Source of the DNA: Maridesulfovibrio sp.
GTDB taxonomy: Bacteria > Desulfobacterota > Desulfovibrionia > Desulfovibrionales > Desulfovibrionaceae
Assembly: GCF_963676065.1 (NCBI RefSeq)
Contig: NZ_OY780933.1
Coordinates: forward strand, 1,864,001-1,928,000
Reading direction: 5' to 3'
Length of the DNA stretch: 64,000 bases
Shown one piece after another: positions 1 through 8,500 of the stretch. The notes under the pieces were generated by a model, which was not told where the DNA came from, did no database searches, and saw nothing but the letters and a program-made list of their open reading frames with translations. The translations under genes were made by a program, and so were the position numbers. Every line of letters starts with the position of its first letter. Positions within the stretch are counted from its first letter, which is position 1.

Positions 1-287
1 GTTTTGGGGTCATCAAGAGCAGTCGTCATGATAACCTTGCAGTGCCCGATTTTTCCTTTTTCTTTTTCATATTCTCTTATCTCCTTCAAGGCGGATAAGC
101 CATCCTGTATGGGCATCATAATATCCATAAGGATCAATCTGTAAGGGTTGCCTTCTTCATATGCAAGTTTGAAGGCATCAACCGCTTCCTGTCCGTTTAC
201 CGCTACATCAATCACGAAAAGCGGTGAAAGGAAGGTTGAGAGCAGTTTTCGACCAACAAATTCATCTTCGGCAATGAGTGCTCGCAT
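1..287 (-). CDS. Response regulator receiver domain (3' end outside window)
   Basis: The visible 95 residues form the front of a CheY-like receiver domain. The acidic pair is in MRALIAEDEF (E7, D8), the phosphoacceptor is D55 in LILMDIMMP, and the switch threonine lies in IMTTALDD. The protein is therefore phosphorylated by a histidine kinase, but the output domain (or its absence) is beyond the window edge. The start is the ATG at 285-287, which has a clear GGAGGA ribosome site just upstream. The gene is divergent from trmH, with about 155 bp between them. Confidence 0.85.
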   Translation of the reverse strand, partial: MRALIAEDEFVGRKLLSTFLSPLFVIDVAVNGQEAVDAFKLAYEEGNPYRLILMDIMMPIQDGLSALKEIREYEKEKGKIGHCKVIMTTALDDPK

Positions 288-442
288 TAATTCCTCCATA
301 AGAATAAAGATCAAATTTAATGATTACATATCATTTTTTTTTAATCAATGAAATGTCCTTATTTATAAAGGGACATAGCCGGCAAGTGCTGAAGTGAATG
401 ATACTCTTGCCAACTTGCCAAAGGTTGAGTACGCAGTACGCC

Positions 443-1033
443 ATGGAAAGACAGAGAACACCCCAAAGAGAGTTAAGGGTCAGGGAAGTACTGGCAAAGC
501 GCCAGAAGGATTTCACCCTCATCATTGATAATGTCTGGGACCCGCACAATGTTTCAGCCATTCTCAGGAGCTGTGATGCTTTCGGCATTTATGGTATTCA
601 CCTTTACTATACTGTATCACAATGGCCTGAATTGGCGAAGAAGTCTTCTGCATCCGGCAAGAAGTGGGTTGAACGCACCAAGCATAGCGATCCCGTCAAA
701 ATGGTCAATGGATTGCGTGAGCAGGGGCATCAGGTTTTGAGAACCGGTTTTTCCGAGACCGCAAAACCGTTGATGGATTTTGACCTCAGCAAACCTTCGG
801 CTGTAATCCTTAGTAATGAGCACAGCGGAACTGCTCCCGAACTGGCAGAGCTGGTGCCCGATGAAGTATACATACCCATGCAGGGCATGATCCAGAGCTT
901 CAACGTTTCCGTTGCCGCCGCGCTGATTCTTTATCACGGATTTTCTCAGCGTTTTGCCAAAGGAATGTACGACAGTCCTTCTTTTTCTCCCGAAGAAATG
1001 GAAAAGCTTACTGCGGAATGGCTGGCTAGATAG
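443..1033 (+). CDS. trmH: TrmH/SpoU-family RNA 2'-O-methyltransferase
   Basis: This 196-residue SPOUT methyltransferase most likely makes 2'-O-methylguanosine in the tRNA D-loop. All three SpoU motifs are visible: NVSAILRSCDAFG (motif 1, with the Asn and catalytic Arg), AVILSNEHSG (motif 2) and IPMQGMIQSFNVSVAAALIL (motif 3, the knot that binds AdoMet). The pattern fits TrmH better than RlmB because there is no long N-terminal domain. The frame is open from 398, but MERQRTPQRELRVREVL at 443 is the family-like start. Neither start has a strong ribosome site. The 3' end overlaps the convergent glycosyltransferase by 8 bp. Confidence 0.85.
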   Translation: MERQRTPQRELRVREVLAKRQKDFTLIIDNVWDPHNVSAILRSCDAFGIYGIHLYYTVSQWPELAKKSSASGKKWVERTKHSDPVKMVNGLREQGHQVLRTGFSETAKPLMDFDLSKPSAVILSNEHSGTAPELAELVPDEVYIPMQGMIQSFNVSVAAALILYHGFSQRFAKGMYDSPSFSPEEMEKLTAEWLAR

Positions 1034-2690
1034 TTTCAGCCAGTTCTTTCCATTTACGTTCAACATCCTGCCAGAGCATGGTCAGATCCTTCCCGAAGAG
1101 GGTATGCAGATCATGCTCGCTGTACTTGCTCTCAAGTTTTATCTTGTTGCCGAAAACCTGAGCCATGGAACGCACGTTGGATGCCTTGGCAAGGCTTGAA
1201 TGTTGAATGTGCCCGATGCGTAACTGGCCGGCGTAGATATGATCAAAGCCTCCGAGTGAGGCTCTCAGGTCACGCTCAAGGTCATCGAACTGGGTAGGAT
1301 TGAAGCGTACGTCGAAGTCGCCGCATTCATGGACCGCTTTCATGTTCAGCATGTGGCAGCATCCTGAAACATGTATGGCAGGTCGGGTGTATGAAAATTG
1401 TCCGTAGTCAAGCCCGTTGCGGCAGCTGTCAAAAATTTTGATCCATTCGGTCAGTCCTTCTATCTGCGAGACGCCATCTCCGGGCGGAAAAAGATGGTAA
1501 TCCGCGGACTGCAATGAGCGCGGAGTGGCGGTGGAAGTTATCCGGCAGCCCACGGCGCCGGGATTATTGTATTTTTGCGCCGTAGCCAGCAGCTCTTCCA
1601 GCCAGTTTGCTTCCAGCTCCACGTCATCATCAAGAAAAACAGCCCATTTGCCTTTTCGAACTTCCGGTTTTGCGAGCAGCCAGTTTCTTGCCGCCGGGGC
1701 GCCTACGTTTACCGGTAGGTGTGTTCCATCATAACAGCCCTGCCTGAAAAGACCTTTCGCCTCATTTATAACTTGTCCCGTGCTGTCGTCAGAACCGTTG
1801 TTCAAGGCAAAAATCCGTGCGTTCCCGATATTGGAGTCAGCCACGTTTTTCAGGGTGTTTTTAATGAGTTCCCCGTTATTCCAAGAGTAGAGCAGGATCG
1901 CTACCTGATCTGACTCATCAAGTGCTCGTTCGGTGCTGATGGGATTCAGCAGGCTGTGCAGCTTTTGTCCCCAGTTCAGGTTCCAGATATTTTCTTTCCA
2001 TAATCCGGCCAGTTTTTGCGTTCCTTCTTCGGTCCTGCCGGAACGCAGCAGAAGCTCCGCTTCCATGTAATCCATCCACAGGGACCAGATGTCATAATCA
2101 AGTTTGTGAAGCTCGTGCATAGCCTCATCGATGGAGCCGTATAAAAAATTGTACTGGACCTTAAGACGCTGCTGTAACTGGTAAAAATCGTCATCCCAGT
2201 TGATCAGGTCCAAAGCTGTGCGCGGTAGCTCCGCATTGCCCATGCGTAGCAGGGTCTCCCAAGAATGAGTCAGCCAGCTTAGCCCGTCCTGTCCCCGCAG
2301 CAGGGGGAAAAGGTGACGCACCACGAGTGCCTGATCGCCGGCCTGAAGCAGTTCGTCGAGGTCCTCAAGCGGTATATCCGGTACCGTGCGCGAGGTCAGG
2401 CTGTGCAGTATCCGGCTAAGTGCTTCCGGGCATGCGGATGCATTGAGCTGCATGCATTTCTCCGCCGCGCTCCGGTTTAGGGGATTCTGCTGCCAGACCA
2501 GCATGGACAGGCCGGCACTGATTTCAGCAAACGGTGCTGTTGCCGATGAAAGCTGCTTAAAAACATTAATTAAACCATTCTGGTGAGAAATTTCTTCTGT
2601 TCCCAGCGCCCAGAGAGGGACTGAGTTTTTTACTGCCGAAAGGAAAGAATCAATTTTTTTGATGCTCAGATTATTAGTAGCGGCAATCAT
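1026..2690 (-). CDS. Family 2 glycosyltransferase with helical N-terminal half
   Basis: The C-terminal half (roughly residues 260-500) is a GT-A type family 2 glycosyltransferase. It starts with a strand and helix (SWNNGELIKNTLKNV), has the nucleotide-sugar region FALNNGSDDSTGQVI, and the metal-binding acidic motif AVFLDDDVELEANW. The N-terminal 250 residues are helical and may be TPR-like, which suggests a protein-binding platform. There is no transmembrane segment, so it is probably cytoplasmic. It could modify a surface polysaccharide, or flagellin as some related fusions do; the acceptor cannot be read from the sequence. The start at 2690 follows a GGAGA site. Confidence 0.75.
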   Translation of the reverse strand: MIAATNNLSIKKIDSFLSAVKNSVPLWALGTEEISHQNGLINVFKQLSSATAPFAEISAGLSMLVWQQNPLNRSAAEKCMQLNASACPEALSRILHSLTSRTVPDIPLEDLDELLQAGDQALVVRHLFPLLRGQDGLSWLTHSWETLLRMGNAELPRTALDLINWDDDFYQLQQRLKVQYNFLYGSIDEAMHELHKLDYDIWSLWMDYMEAELLLRSGRTEEGTQKLAGLWKENIWNLNWGQKLHSLLNPISTERALDESDQVAILLYSWNNGELIKNTLKNVADSNIGNARIFALNNGSDDSTGQVINEAKGLFRQGCYDGTHLPVNVGAPAARNWLLAKPEVRKGKWAVFLDDDVELEANWLEELLATAQKYNNPGAVGCRITSTATPRSLQSADYHLFPPGDGVSQIEGLTEWIKIFDSCRNGLDYGQFSYTRPAIHVSGCCHMLNMKAVHECGDFDVRFNPTQFDDLERDLRASLGGFDHIYAGQLRIGHIQHSSLAKASNVRSMAQVFGNKIKLESKYSEHDLHTLFGKDLTMLWQDVERKWKELAETI

Positions 2691-2889
2691 CTATTGTCTC
2701 CATGTGTTCAGATGCTTATCGTGTTGTTTATTATGCTAAACGAAAGATAAAGTCATGCTGCTTATCCCCGGTGAGATGTAGCTATTCAGCCACTACATTT
2801 CGGATATAGCAAAAGATGCTGGACATAAAGTATAAAGCTGGTATTAATAGTCGCTCCGTATGCGGATGTTCGTTTTTGGGAGTTTAATT

Positions 2890-3498
2890 ATGAGTGAGCA
2901 GGAAGCTGTAAATATAATCAAGACCGGAGGAGTTCTGGTCTACCCCACGGAAACGCTTTTCGCCATAGGCGCTGACGCCATGGATGAAAAAGCGGCCAAC
3001 CGTGTCGCGCGCATCAAAGGGCGTCCAATCTTTAAGCCTTTGCCATTGATTGTCGGCAGTATTGAGCAACTTGATCTGGTCACTGACAAAATTTCCCCTG
3101 AAATTTTAGAGCTTACCCGTAAATTCTGGCCTGGACCGCTTTCCATTCTGGTCAAGGCCCGTCCTGAACTACCTTCCGCAGTGAAGGACTCCAGAGGCTA
3201 TACCTCCGTGCGTTGGACTGAACATCCATTAGCCGCGAGTCTGTGTTTAAAAGCCCGCACTCCGCTGATAGCCACCAGTGCCAACATGAGCGGAAAACCG
3301 CCAACCGGCCTTGCTTCTGAACTGGATGAAGAACTCACCGTGATGGTAGAGGGTGTTTTTGATGAAAAACCCGGGCCTAGGGGCGGTGAACCATCCACAG
3401 TGGTTGAACCGCTTAAAGGAAAACGTATTAAAGTATACCGGGCCGGGGTAATAACTCGTGAAGAGATTGTCCGTGCCGGATTCACTCTCGTGGATTAG
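2890..3498 (+). CDS. L-threonylcarbamoyladenylate synthase (Sua5/YrdC family)
   Basis: This 202-residue single-domain protein makes threonylcarbamoyl-AMP from Thr, bicarbonate and ATP, the first step of t6A37 formation in ANN-decoding tRNAs. The family signature is present: YPTETLFAIGADA near the N-terminus, the phosphate-binding IKGRPIFKPLPLIV with its K-x-R, IATSANMSG, and the closing PSTVVEPL...VYRAGVI. It lacks the extra C-terminal Sua5 domain, so it is the short TsaC-like form. The start at 2890 is preferred over 2860 because GGGAG precedes it. It is followed by its own terminator. Confidence 0.87.
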   Translation: MSEQEAVNIIKTGGVLVYPTETLFAIGADAMDEKAANRVARIKGRPIFKPLPLIVGSIEQLDLVTDKISPEILELTRKFWPGPLSILVKARPELPSAVKDSRGYTSVRWTEHPLAASLCLKARTPLIATSANMSGKPPTGLASELDEELTVMVEGVFDEKPGPRGGEPSTVVEPLKGKRIKVYRAGVITREEIVRAGFTLVD

Positions 3499-3520
3499 CC
3501 TTTTTTTGAAAAAGTTTTTC

Positions 3521-3553
3521 AGACCTGCCTTCATGCGAGGGCAGGTCTTTTTG
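3521..3553 (+). terminator. Intrinsic terminator after the TsaC-like gene
   Basis: A perfect 9-bp stem (AGACCTGCC / GGCAGGTCT) with a 10-nt loop is followed by a T-run. It separates the upstream gene from the small-RNA units. Confidence 0.85.
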
Positions 3554-3557
3554 TTTG

Positions 3558-3625
3558 GTATAAAAAATTTTACCTCCGATCCCTTAATACGGAGGTCTTT
3601 CCAAGGCTGGTAAAATTTTTTGTAC
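3558..3625 (+). promoter_or_regulatory. Upstream activator site pair of small-RNA unit 1
   Basis: Two inverted copies of one 17-bp element face each other: GTATAAAAAATTTTACC at 3558-3574 and GGTAAAATTTTTTGTAC at 3609-3625, a 16/17 match when inverted. They lie 51 bp apart start to start, and the inner end of the second is 92 bp from the -24 GG of the sigma-54 promoter. Between them is a further hairpin-capable CCTCCG/CGGAGG. The position is typical of enhancers bound by an NtrC-family activator. That role is inferred. Confidence 0.55.
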
Positions 3626-3716
3626 TTAATTGCATACAGTCCGGCGAAAATTTCTTTATGATAAGATGTAATTATATTAGTGGTTTATGCGACTATATGT
3701 AGTCGTTTGTGTTTTT

Positions 3717-3731
3717 GGCACAGCCATTGCT
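3717..3731 (+). promoter_or_regulatory. Sigma-54 (-24/-12) promoter of small-RNA 1
   Basis: TGGCACAGCCATTGCT (from 3716) has GG at 3717-3718 and GC at 3729-3730 with the obligatory 10-nt gap. It matches the RpoN consensus TGGCACG-N4-TTGCW at nearly every position. The predicted transcription start is about 3742. Confidence 0.8.
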
Positions 3732-3741
3732 AGATAGATAT

Positions 3742-3811
3742 TACCTTCAAACTTTTGCTGATAAAAATGCTGAAACGGGCCTCGTCGGGATCAACCGACG
3801 AGGCCTTTTTC
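3742..3811 (+). ncRNA. Small RNA copy 1, sigma-54 dependent, about 70 nt
   Basis: The RNA is predicted to start near 3742 and end in a textbook terminator: a perfect 11-bp stem GGCCTCGTCGG / CCGACGAGGCC (3778-3788 with 3795-3805), a 6-nt loop GATCAA, then TTTTT. The 36-nt 5' part (begins UUACCUUCAAACUUUUGCUG) has little internal pairing and could be the target-pairing region. It carries a CCUU stretch that could pair with Shine-Dalgarno-like sequence. No conserved open reading frame spans both copies. It is a trans-acting sRNA candidate; targets and any Hfq dependence are unknown. Confidence 0.65.
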
Positions 3812-3938
3812 ATTTTGCGGTTCTTTTCAGTCGGGAATTTTTTCCTGACTAATTCAGAACAATTTTATTTTGTGATCTGCTTACTGGATCGGGAAAAATC
3901 TGTCTGTGTCATAGAAGTGATCTGGACAACCGAAAAGT

Positions 3939-4007
3939 GGTAAAAATTTTTTTACCCTGAATCCCGTGTTAGAGGGTCATTTCCTTAACGGGTAAAATTT
4001 ATTGTAC
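3939..4007 (+). promoter_or_regulatory. Upstream activator site pair of small-RNA unit 2
   Basis: GGTAAAAATTTTTTTACC at 3939-3956 (itself nearly palindromic) and GGTAAAATTTATTGTAC at 3991-4007 repeat the arrangement seen in unit 1. The second element ends exactly 92 bp before the -24 GG, the same distance as in unit 1, although the sequence between element and promoter is unrelated in the two units. This preserved spacing argues for function. Confidence 0.55.
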
Positions 4008-4098
4008 TGATCTCTGAGGTTGAACAGTAAAACTCTTTTGATATTTTATTCATTTAAATTAGTATGTTGTATGGTAAATCGACCTGCATGTTGAATTT

Positions 4099-4113
4099 GG
4101 CACGGCCATTGCT
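4099..4113 (+). promoter_or_regulatory. Sigma-54 (-24/-12) promoter of small-RNA 2
   Basis: TTGGCACGGCCATTGCT (4097-4113) is a full match to the RpoN consensus TGGCACG-N4-TTGCW, with GG at 4099-4100 and GC at 4111-4112. The predicted start is about 4124. Confidence 0.82.
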
Positions 4114-4123
4114 AGATAGATAT

Positions 4124-4193
4124 TACCTTCAAACTTTTGCTGATAAAAATGCTGAAACGGGCCTCGTCGGGATCAACCGACGAGGCCTTTTTC
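4124..4193 (+). ncRNA. Small RNA copy 2, identical to copy 1
   Basis: The transcribed part is identical to copy 1, including the 11-bp terminator stem (4160-4170 with 4177-4187) and T-run. Promoter-proximal DNA upstream of the -24 box has diverged. This keeps the same RNA product while allowing different promoter strength, as in the multi-copy sigma-54-dependent Qrr RNAs of Vibrio. The RNA itself does not resemble Qrr. Confidence 0.65.
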
Positions 4194-4473
4194 ATTTTGT
4201 GCCCCTTAAAGCTGCTCCAAAGGGTGAATGCATGCTGAACAATTTCTGATGAAACCCTTTTTGAATGGCGTTTTCCCTCGTTTTGCCTGCCTCCGGGACT
4301 AGTGGTAAAAAAAATTGAACTAGAATGAATTATGTAGATATTGTGGACTTTGAGAAAAAGGTTCGGATTCTCTTGTAATGAAATTTTATTCGAGTTATTT
4401 GTAGAAAATAGATGCTAGTTGTTCAGGATGTATAGCTATTAATTTATTGTCTTAATATATAAGGTTGTTTCTT

Positions 4474-4953
4474 ATGCTCGTTTCCAAGCCCTGTCCGCAC
4501 TGTGGGGGAGATGTGGTTATGTACCGTAATCCTGTCCCTACTGTGGATGTTGTTATTTATGATCCCGCCCTCGGAGTTGTTTTGATTGAGCGCAACAATC
4601 CGCCTTTTGGCTGGGCCTTGCCCGGAGGTTTTGTGGATTACGGAGAAACCCTTGAGCATGCCGCTGTGCGGGAAGCAAAAGAAGAGACCGGGCTTGATGT
4701 AGTGTTGACCGGACTGGTAGGAGTTTACTCCATGCCGACCCGTGATGACCGCCAGCACACCATAAGCATCACATACAGCGCAGTCGCGCGTGATACCAGT
4801 CTCCTGCAGGCCGGTGACGATGCTGGAACGGCTTCTTTTTTTCAATTGCATAGCCTTCCTGATCTGGTTTTTGATCATCGGGATATTCTGGGTGATTTTT
4901 CTTCAAAAATACTTCGACTGCATGAACATGCCGCTGTGGGTAGCAGCGGTTAA
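4474..4953 (+). CDS. NUDIX hydrolase
   Basis: The 159-residue protein has a complete NUDIX box G-x5-E-x7-REAKEETGL that coordinates the metal for hydrolysis of a nucleoside diphosphate linked to X. A CPHCGG half zinc knuckle sits at the N-terminus. The ATG at 4474 with AAGG nine bases upstream is chosen over a TTG at 4465. glgA begins 27 bp downstream, so an ADP-sugar (ADP-ribose or ADP-glucose) substrate is plausible, but nothing in the sequence proves it. Confidence 0.83.
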   Translation: MLVSKPCPHCGGDVVMYRNPVPTVDVVIYDPALGVVLIERNNPPFGWALPGGFVDYGETLEHAAVREAKEETGLDVVLTGLVGVYSMPTRDDRQHTISITYSAVARDTSLLQAGDDAGTASFFQLHSLPDLVFDHRDILGDFSSKILRLHEHAAVGSSG

Positions 4954-4980
4954 CAAGCGATAAAAAAGGGAGTCCTGCCA

Positions 4981-6429
4981 GTGCACGACGTTCTTTATGT
5001 TACTTCGGAAATGTATCCTTTTTCCAAGACGGGAGGTCTTGGTGATGTGATGGGGGCATTGCCTCCTGCTGTCCACGCCAAAGGAGTGCGGACTGCTGTG
5101 ATCACACCTTTTTACGGTCGGATGAATCTAGCCGGTCACAAGTTGCGTCTGGTCTATTCCGATTTGCACGTGGGATACCCATGGCCCTCCACAACAGCGG
5201 AAATATATCAGACTGATTATGATGGAATTTCCGTATATTTTGTCTCCCGTGGTGAATATTTTGATCGTCGCCACTATTACAATACCCACAACGGCGATTA
5301 TTTCGATAATTGTGAACGGTTCATCTTTTTTTGCAAGGCAGTGCTCAAGTGGGCCCGCCTGCTGCCATCTGCGCCGACGGTGATTCATTCTCATGACTGG
5401 CAGTCCTCGCTTGTGCCGCCATATCTTTATTTTGACCGGGAGCATGATTCCTTCTGGAAAAATACCAGAACAGTCACCACCATCCACAACCTCGCCTTTC
5501 AGGGACGTTTTTCGGAAAGATTGTTCCATGAATCCGGGCTGCCCGCCGAGGCGTGGTCCATGCACGGAGCTGAATTTTATGGTGATTTGAATATGCTTAA
5601 GGCCAGCATTGCCTACAGCGACGCCGTGACGACAGTCAGTCCCTCATATGCACAAGAGATTCTGGGACCTGAGTTCGGTTGCGGGCTGGAAGGGTTTCTG
5701 AACGCTCAGACCCACAAATTGTATGGCATTCTAAACGGCGCTGATTATGCTGTCTGGGATCCTTCTGAAGATAAATTTCTGCCTTGCTGCTACAGCGCTG
5801 ATAATGTGCAGGGAAAACAGGAATGCAAAAAAAGCATGCTTAGCGATTTTTACATGTCCGAGCAGTTGGTTGATAAACCTGTACTTGGTTTTATAGGCCG
5901 TTTGCGGGATCAGAAGGGCATTGACCTGCTCATTGACATCCTGCCGAGGCTGATGGAGAAGGAAGTAGGTGTAATCGTTCTGGGAGAGGGTGACCTCGGC
6001 TACGAGGCCCGCTTGCTGGAGTTTATGGAGGAGTATCCCGGTCGTTTTTGTGTTCAGGTGGGCTATACTGAAGATCTGGCCCATGGAATTCAGGCCGGGG
6101 CAGATATTTTCCTCATGCCGTCCCGCTACGAGCCGTGCGGGCTGACCCAGATTTACGCGTTGCGGTTCGGCACTCCGCCTGTCGCAACGGCTGTGGGCGG
6201 ATTGCGTGATACCATCACCCCTTATCCGGATGAAGGTGCCACCGGCTTTACTTTTGCCGAGCCGGACGGGGATTTATTCTATGATGCCGTGATTCAGGCT
6301 GTTGACCTGTGGCATGATCGACCGGAATGGGAAAAAATGGTTAAGCGGGCCATGCTTAAAGAATTTACATGGAACCGCTCCGCAGGTGAATATATTAAAT
6401 TATATCAGTCCCTTGGTGCTAGGGTGTAG
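4981..6429 (+). CDS. glgA: Glycogen synthase
   Basis: GlgA (GT5) transfers glucose from ADP-glucose to a growing alpha-1,4-glucan. The ADP-glucose-binding motif KTGGLGDV is at residues 17-24 and the C-terminal GT-B motif [18 protein letters not shown] is near residues 380-397, followed by AVGGLRDTI. Length (482) is normal. It starts with GTG, with GGGAG eight bases upstream. It sits between the NUDIX gene and glgB, 87 bp before the latter, as one glycogen operon. Confidence 0.95.
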   Translation: MHDVLYVTSEMYPFSKTGGLGDVMGALPPAVHAKGVRTAVITPFYGRMNLAGHKLRLVYSDLHVGYPWPSTTAEIYQTDYDGISVYFVSRGEYFDRRHYYNTHNGDYFDNCERFIFFCKAVLKWARLLPSAPTVIHSHDWQSSLVPPYLYFDREHDSFWKNTRTVTTIHNLAFQGRFSERLFHESGLPAEAWSMHGAEFYGDLNMLKASIAYSDAVTTVSPSYAQEILGPEFGCGLEGFLNAQTHKLYGILNGADYAVWDPSEDKFLPCCYSADNVQGKQECKKSMLSDFYMSEQLVDKPVLGFIGRLRDQKGIDLLIDILPRLMEKEVGVIVLGEGDLGYEARLLEFMEEYPGRFCVQVGYTEDLAHGIQAGADIFLMPSRYEPCGLTQIYALRFGTPPVATAVGGLRDTITPYPDEGATGFTFAEPDGDLFYDAVIQAVDLWHDRPEWEKMVKRAMLKEFTWNRSAGEYIKLYQSLGARV

Positions 6430-6516
6430 TGAAAGCATGAGTCTGACGGAAGTTGTTTTAAATTTACAAGCTGTCGAATGTATGGATGTTCCAGCAAGCA
6501 AGAGGATTAAGCCCTG

Positions 6517-8421
6517 ATGCCAGAAACTTTACCTGTTTATATCGCCCCGTTTGACCTTTTCCTCTTCGGCAAGGGTGAGCATTGGGATTTATACCGGATT
6601 TTAGGTGCTCATTTTGACCTGCAGGAAGAGCAGGAGGGGTACCGTTTTGCGGTCTGGGCCCCCAATGCCCGTGAAGTTTTTGTAACCGGGGATTTTAACG
6701 GCTGGAATAACCGGGCCAATAAACTCATGCCTGTGGGGGTATCCGGTATCTGGGCGGGATTCATTCCCGGTGTGGAAGCCGGGCAGATGTATAAATTTCA
6801 TGTGGTCCAGAGTGACGGTCATGAGGTCACTAAAACTGATCCCTTCGCTTTCCGTACTGAAATGCGTCCCGGCCATGCAGCTGTTACATGGGGGCTTGAT
6901 CAATATGAATGGCGGGACAAGGATTGGATGACCGCACGGCGCGATGGAGGTCTGCCGCTTGATAAGCCGATTTCCGTCTACGAAGTCCACCTGGGTTCGT
7001 GGCGCAGGGAAGGCTGGGACTACCGGTCCTACCGTGAGCTTGTGGACGAACTGATTCCTTACGCTAAGGATATGGGATTCACTCACATTGAGCTGATGCC
7101 GATTGCCGAGCATCCCCTTGATGAATCGTGGGGCTACCAGACCACGCATTATTATTCCCCTACATCCCGCCACGGTAATCCTGACGATCTGCGTTATTTC
7201 ATCGACATGTGCCATAAAGCCGGGCTCGGGGTTATTCTCGATTGGGTTCCGGGCCATTTCCCAAAAGATGATTGGGGGCTGGGCCGTTTTGACGGAAGCG
7301 CACTTTATGAGCACGCTGATGCCCGAAAGGGTGAGCATCCGGATTGGGGAACTTATATTTTTAATTTCGGTCGTCATGAAGTCTGTAACTTCCTGCTTGC
7401 CAATGCCCTCTACTGGCTAAAGGAATTTCATATTGACGGACTGCGTATAGATGCCGTGGCTTCCATGCTTTACCTTGATTATTCGCGTCGAGAGGGAGAG
7501 TGGATTCCCAACGAGCATGGTGGAAACGAGAATATCGAGGCTATTGAACTGCTTAAAAAATTGAACACCGTGGTTCATGAGCAATTTCCCGGTGCAATAA
7601 TGATTGCGGAGGAATCCACATCATGGCCCGGTGTCTCCCGTCCGGTCTACGCTGGCGGACTTGGATTCACTTTCAAGTGGAATATGGGCTGGATGAACGA
7701 CACCCTTGATTATATGGAAAAAAGTCCTATCCACAGGTCGTATCATCATAATAATTTAACTTTTTCCATGATCTACGCCTTTAGCGAGAACTTTTTCCTG
7801 CCGATTTCCCACGATGAGGTTGTGCACGGTAAAGGAGCCCTGCTGTCCAAAATGCCCGGAGATATGTGGCAGCAGATGGCGAATCTGCGTTTGCTGTTCA
7901 GCTATCAGTGGGCTCATCCGGGCAAAAATCTGCTCTTTATGGGCTGCGAGTTCGGGCAGTGGAATGAATGGAATTGCCGCAAGGAACTGGATTGGACTCT
8001 GCTCGGTTTTCCCTCGCATCAGGGGCTGCGTAATACTGTGATCGACCTTAACCGGGTTATGCATGAAAATCCGGCTATGTACCGGCACGATACGGATTGG
8101 TCTGGTTTTGAATGGGTAGGGTTTAACGATTACAAATCCTCCACCATAAGTTTTCTGCGCAAGAGCGAAGGGGAGAGACCCGTGCTTTGGGTCTTTAATT
8201 TTACCCCGGTTGTCCGCACCAACTACTGCCTCGGTTGCCCGCAGGATGGCTACTGGGAGGAAATTTTCAATTCGGATTCCGAAATGTACGGCGGGTCCAA
8301 TGTCGGCAACGTTGGCAAGGTCGAGGCCCGTAAGGCTGGGGATCTGGGCGCGTTTCCTTATTATCTGGAATTGACCCTGCCTCCCCTCGGAGCTATTGCA
8401 CTTCGCCCCGGGCGGGAGTAG
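6517..8421 (+). CDS. glgB: 1,4-alpha-glucan branching enzyme
   Basis: GlgB cuts alpha-1,4 chains and reattaches them as alpha-1,6 branches. The order is an N-terminal CBM48 beta-sandwich (FAVWAPNAREVFVTGDFNGW), the GH13 barrel, and a C-terminal beta domain. Catalytic residues are visible: DGLRIDAVAS (nucleophile Asp near 311), IAEESTSWPG (acid/base Glu near 365) and SHDEVVHG (Asp near 433). Length 634 fits the short form without the extra N1 module. An AGAGGA site lies upstream. A terminator follows. Confidence 0.95.
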   Translation: MPETLPVYIAPFDLFLFGKGEHWDLYRILGAHFDLQEEQEGYRFAVWAPNAREVFVTGDFNGWNNRANKLMPVGVSGIWAGFIPGVEAGQMYKFHVVQSDGHEVTKTDPFAFRTEMRPGHAAVTWGLDQYEWRDKDWMTARRDGGLPLDKPISVYEVHLGSWRREGWDYRSYRELVDELIPYAKDMGFTHIELMPIAEHPLDESWGYQTTHYYSPTSRHGNPDDLRYFIDMCHKAGLGVILDWVPGHFPKDDWGLGRFDGSALYEHADARKGEHPDWGTYIFNFGRHEVCNFLLANALYWLKEFHIDGLRIDAVASMLYLDYSRREGEWIPNEHGGNENIEAIELLKKLNTVVHEQFPGAIMIAEESTSWPGVSRPVYAGGLGFTFKWNMGWMNDTLDYMEKSPIHRSYHHNNLTFSMIYAFSENFFLPISHDEVVHGKGALLSKMPGDMWQQMANLRLLFSYQWAHPGKNLLFMGCEFGQWNEWNCRKELDWTLLGFPSHQGLRNTVIDLNRVMHENPAMYRHDTDWSGFEWVGFNDYKSSTISFLRKSEGERPVLWVFNFTPVVRTNYCLGCPQDGYWEEIFNSDSEMYGGSNVGNVGKVEARKAGDLGAFPYYLELTLPPLGAIALRPGRE

Positions 8422-8454
8422 AAGAAAGTCTGCTGTTTTAATTTATTAAATATC

Positions 8455-8488
8455 GGGAGGTCGTGTGTTCGGCCTCCTCTTTTATTTT
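8455..8488 (+). terminator. Terminator between glgB and pdxA
   Basis: GGAGGTCG pairs with CGGCCTCC (one G-T wobble) around a 6-nt loop, followed by TCTTTTATTTT. It closes the glycogen operon only 13 bp before the pdxA start, so pdxA would depend on readthrough or a promoter inside this short gap. Confidence 0.65.
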
Positions 8489-8500
8489 CAGGAAGTAAAT

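Larger units (their letters stand above)
3723..4199 (+). repeat. Tandem duplication of the small-RNA unit
   Basis: Positions 3723-3817 and 4105-4199 are identical over 95 bp, 382 bp apart. The identity starts inside the sigma-54 promoter and stops just after the terminator. Outside it only the activator elements and their spacing are shared. Confidence 0.9.

Noticed and set aside
3742-4193. Direct identification of the twin RNAs as Qrr
   Set aside because: Only the arrangement and sigma-54 control match; the Qrr core sequence is absent.
3755-4249. Short open frames crossing the two small RNAs (about 60 residues each)
   Set aside because: They share only the repeat-encoded part, start and end in unrelated sequence, run through the terminator hairpins and have no ribosome site.
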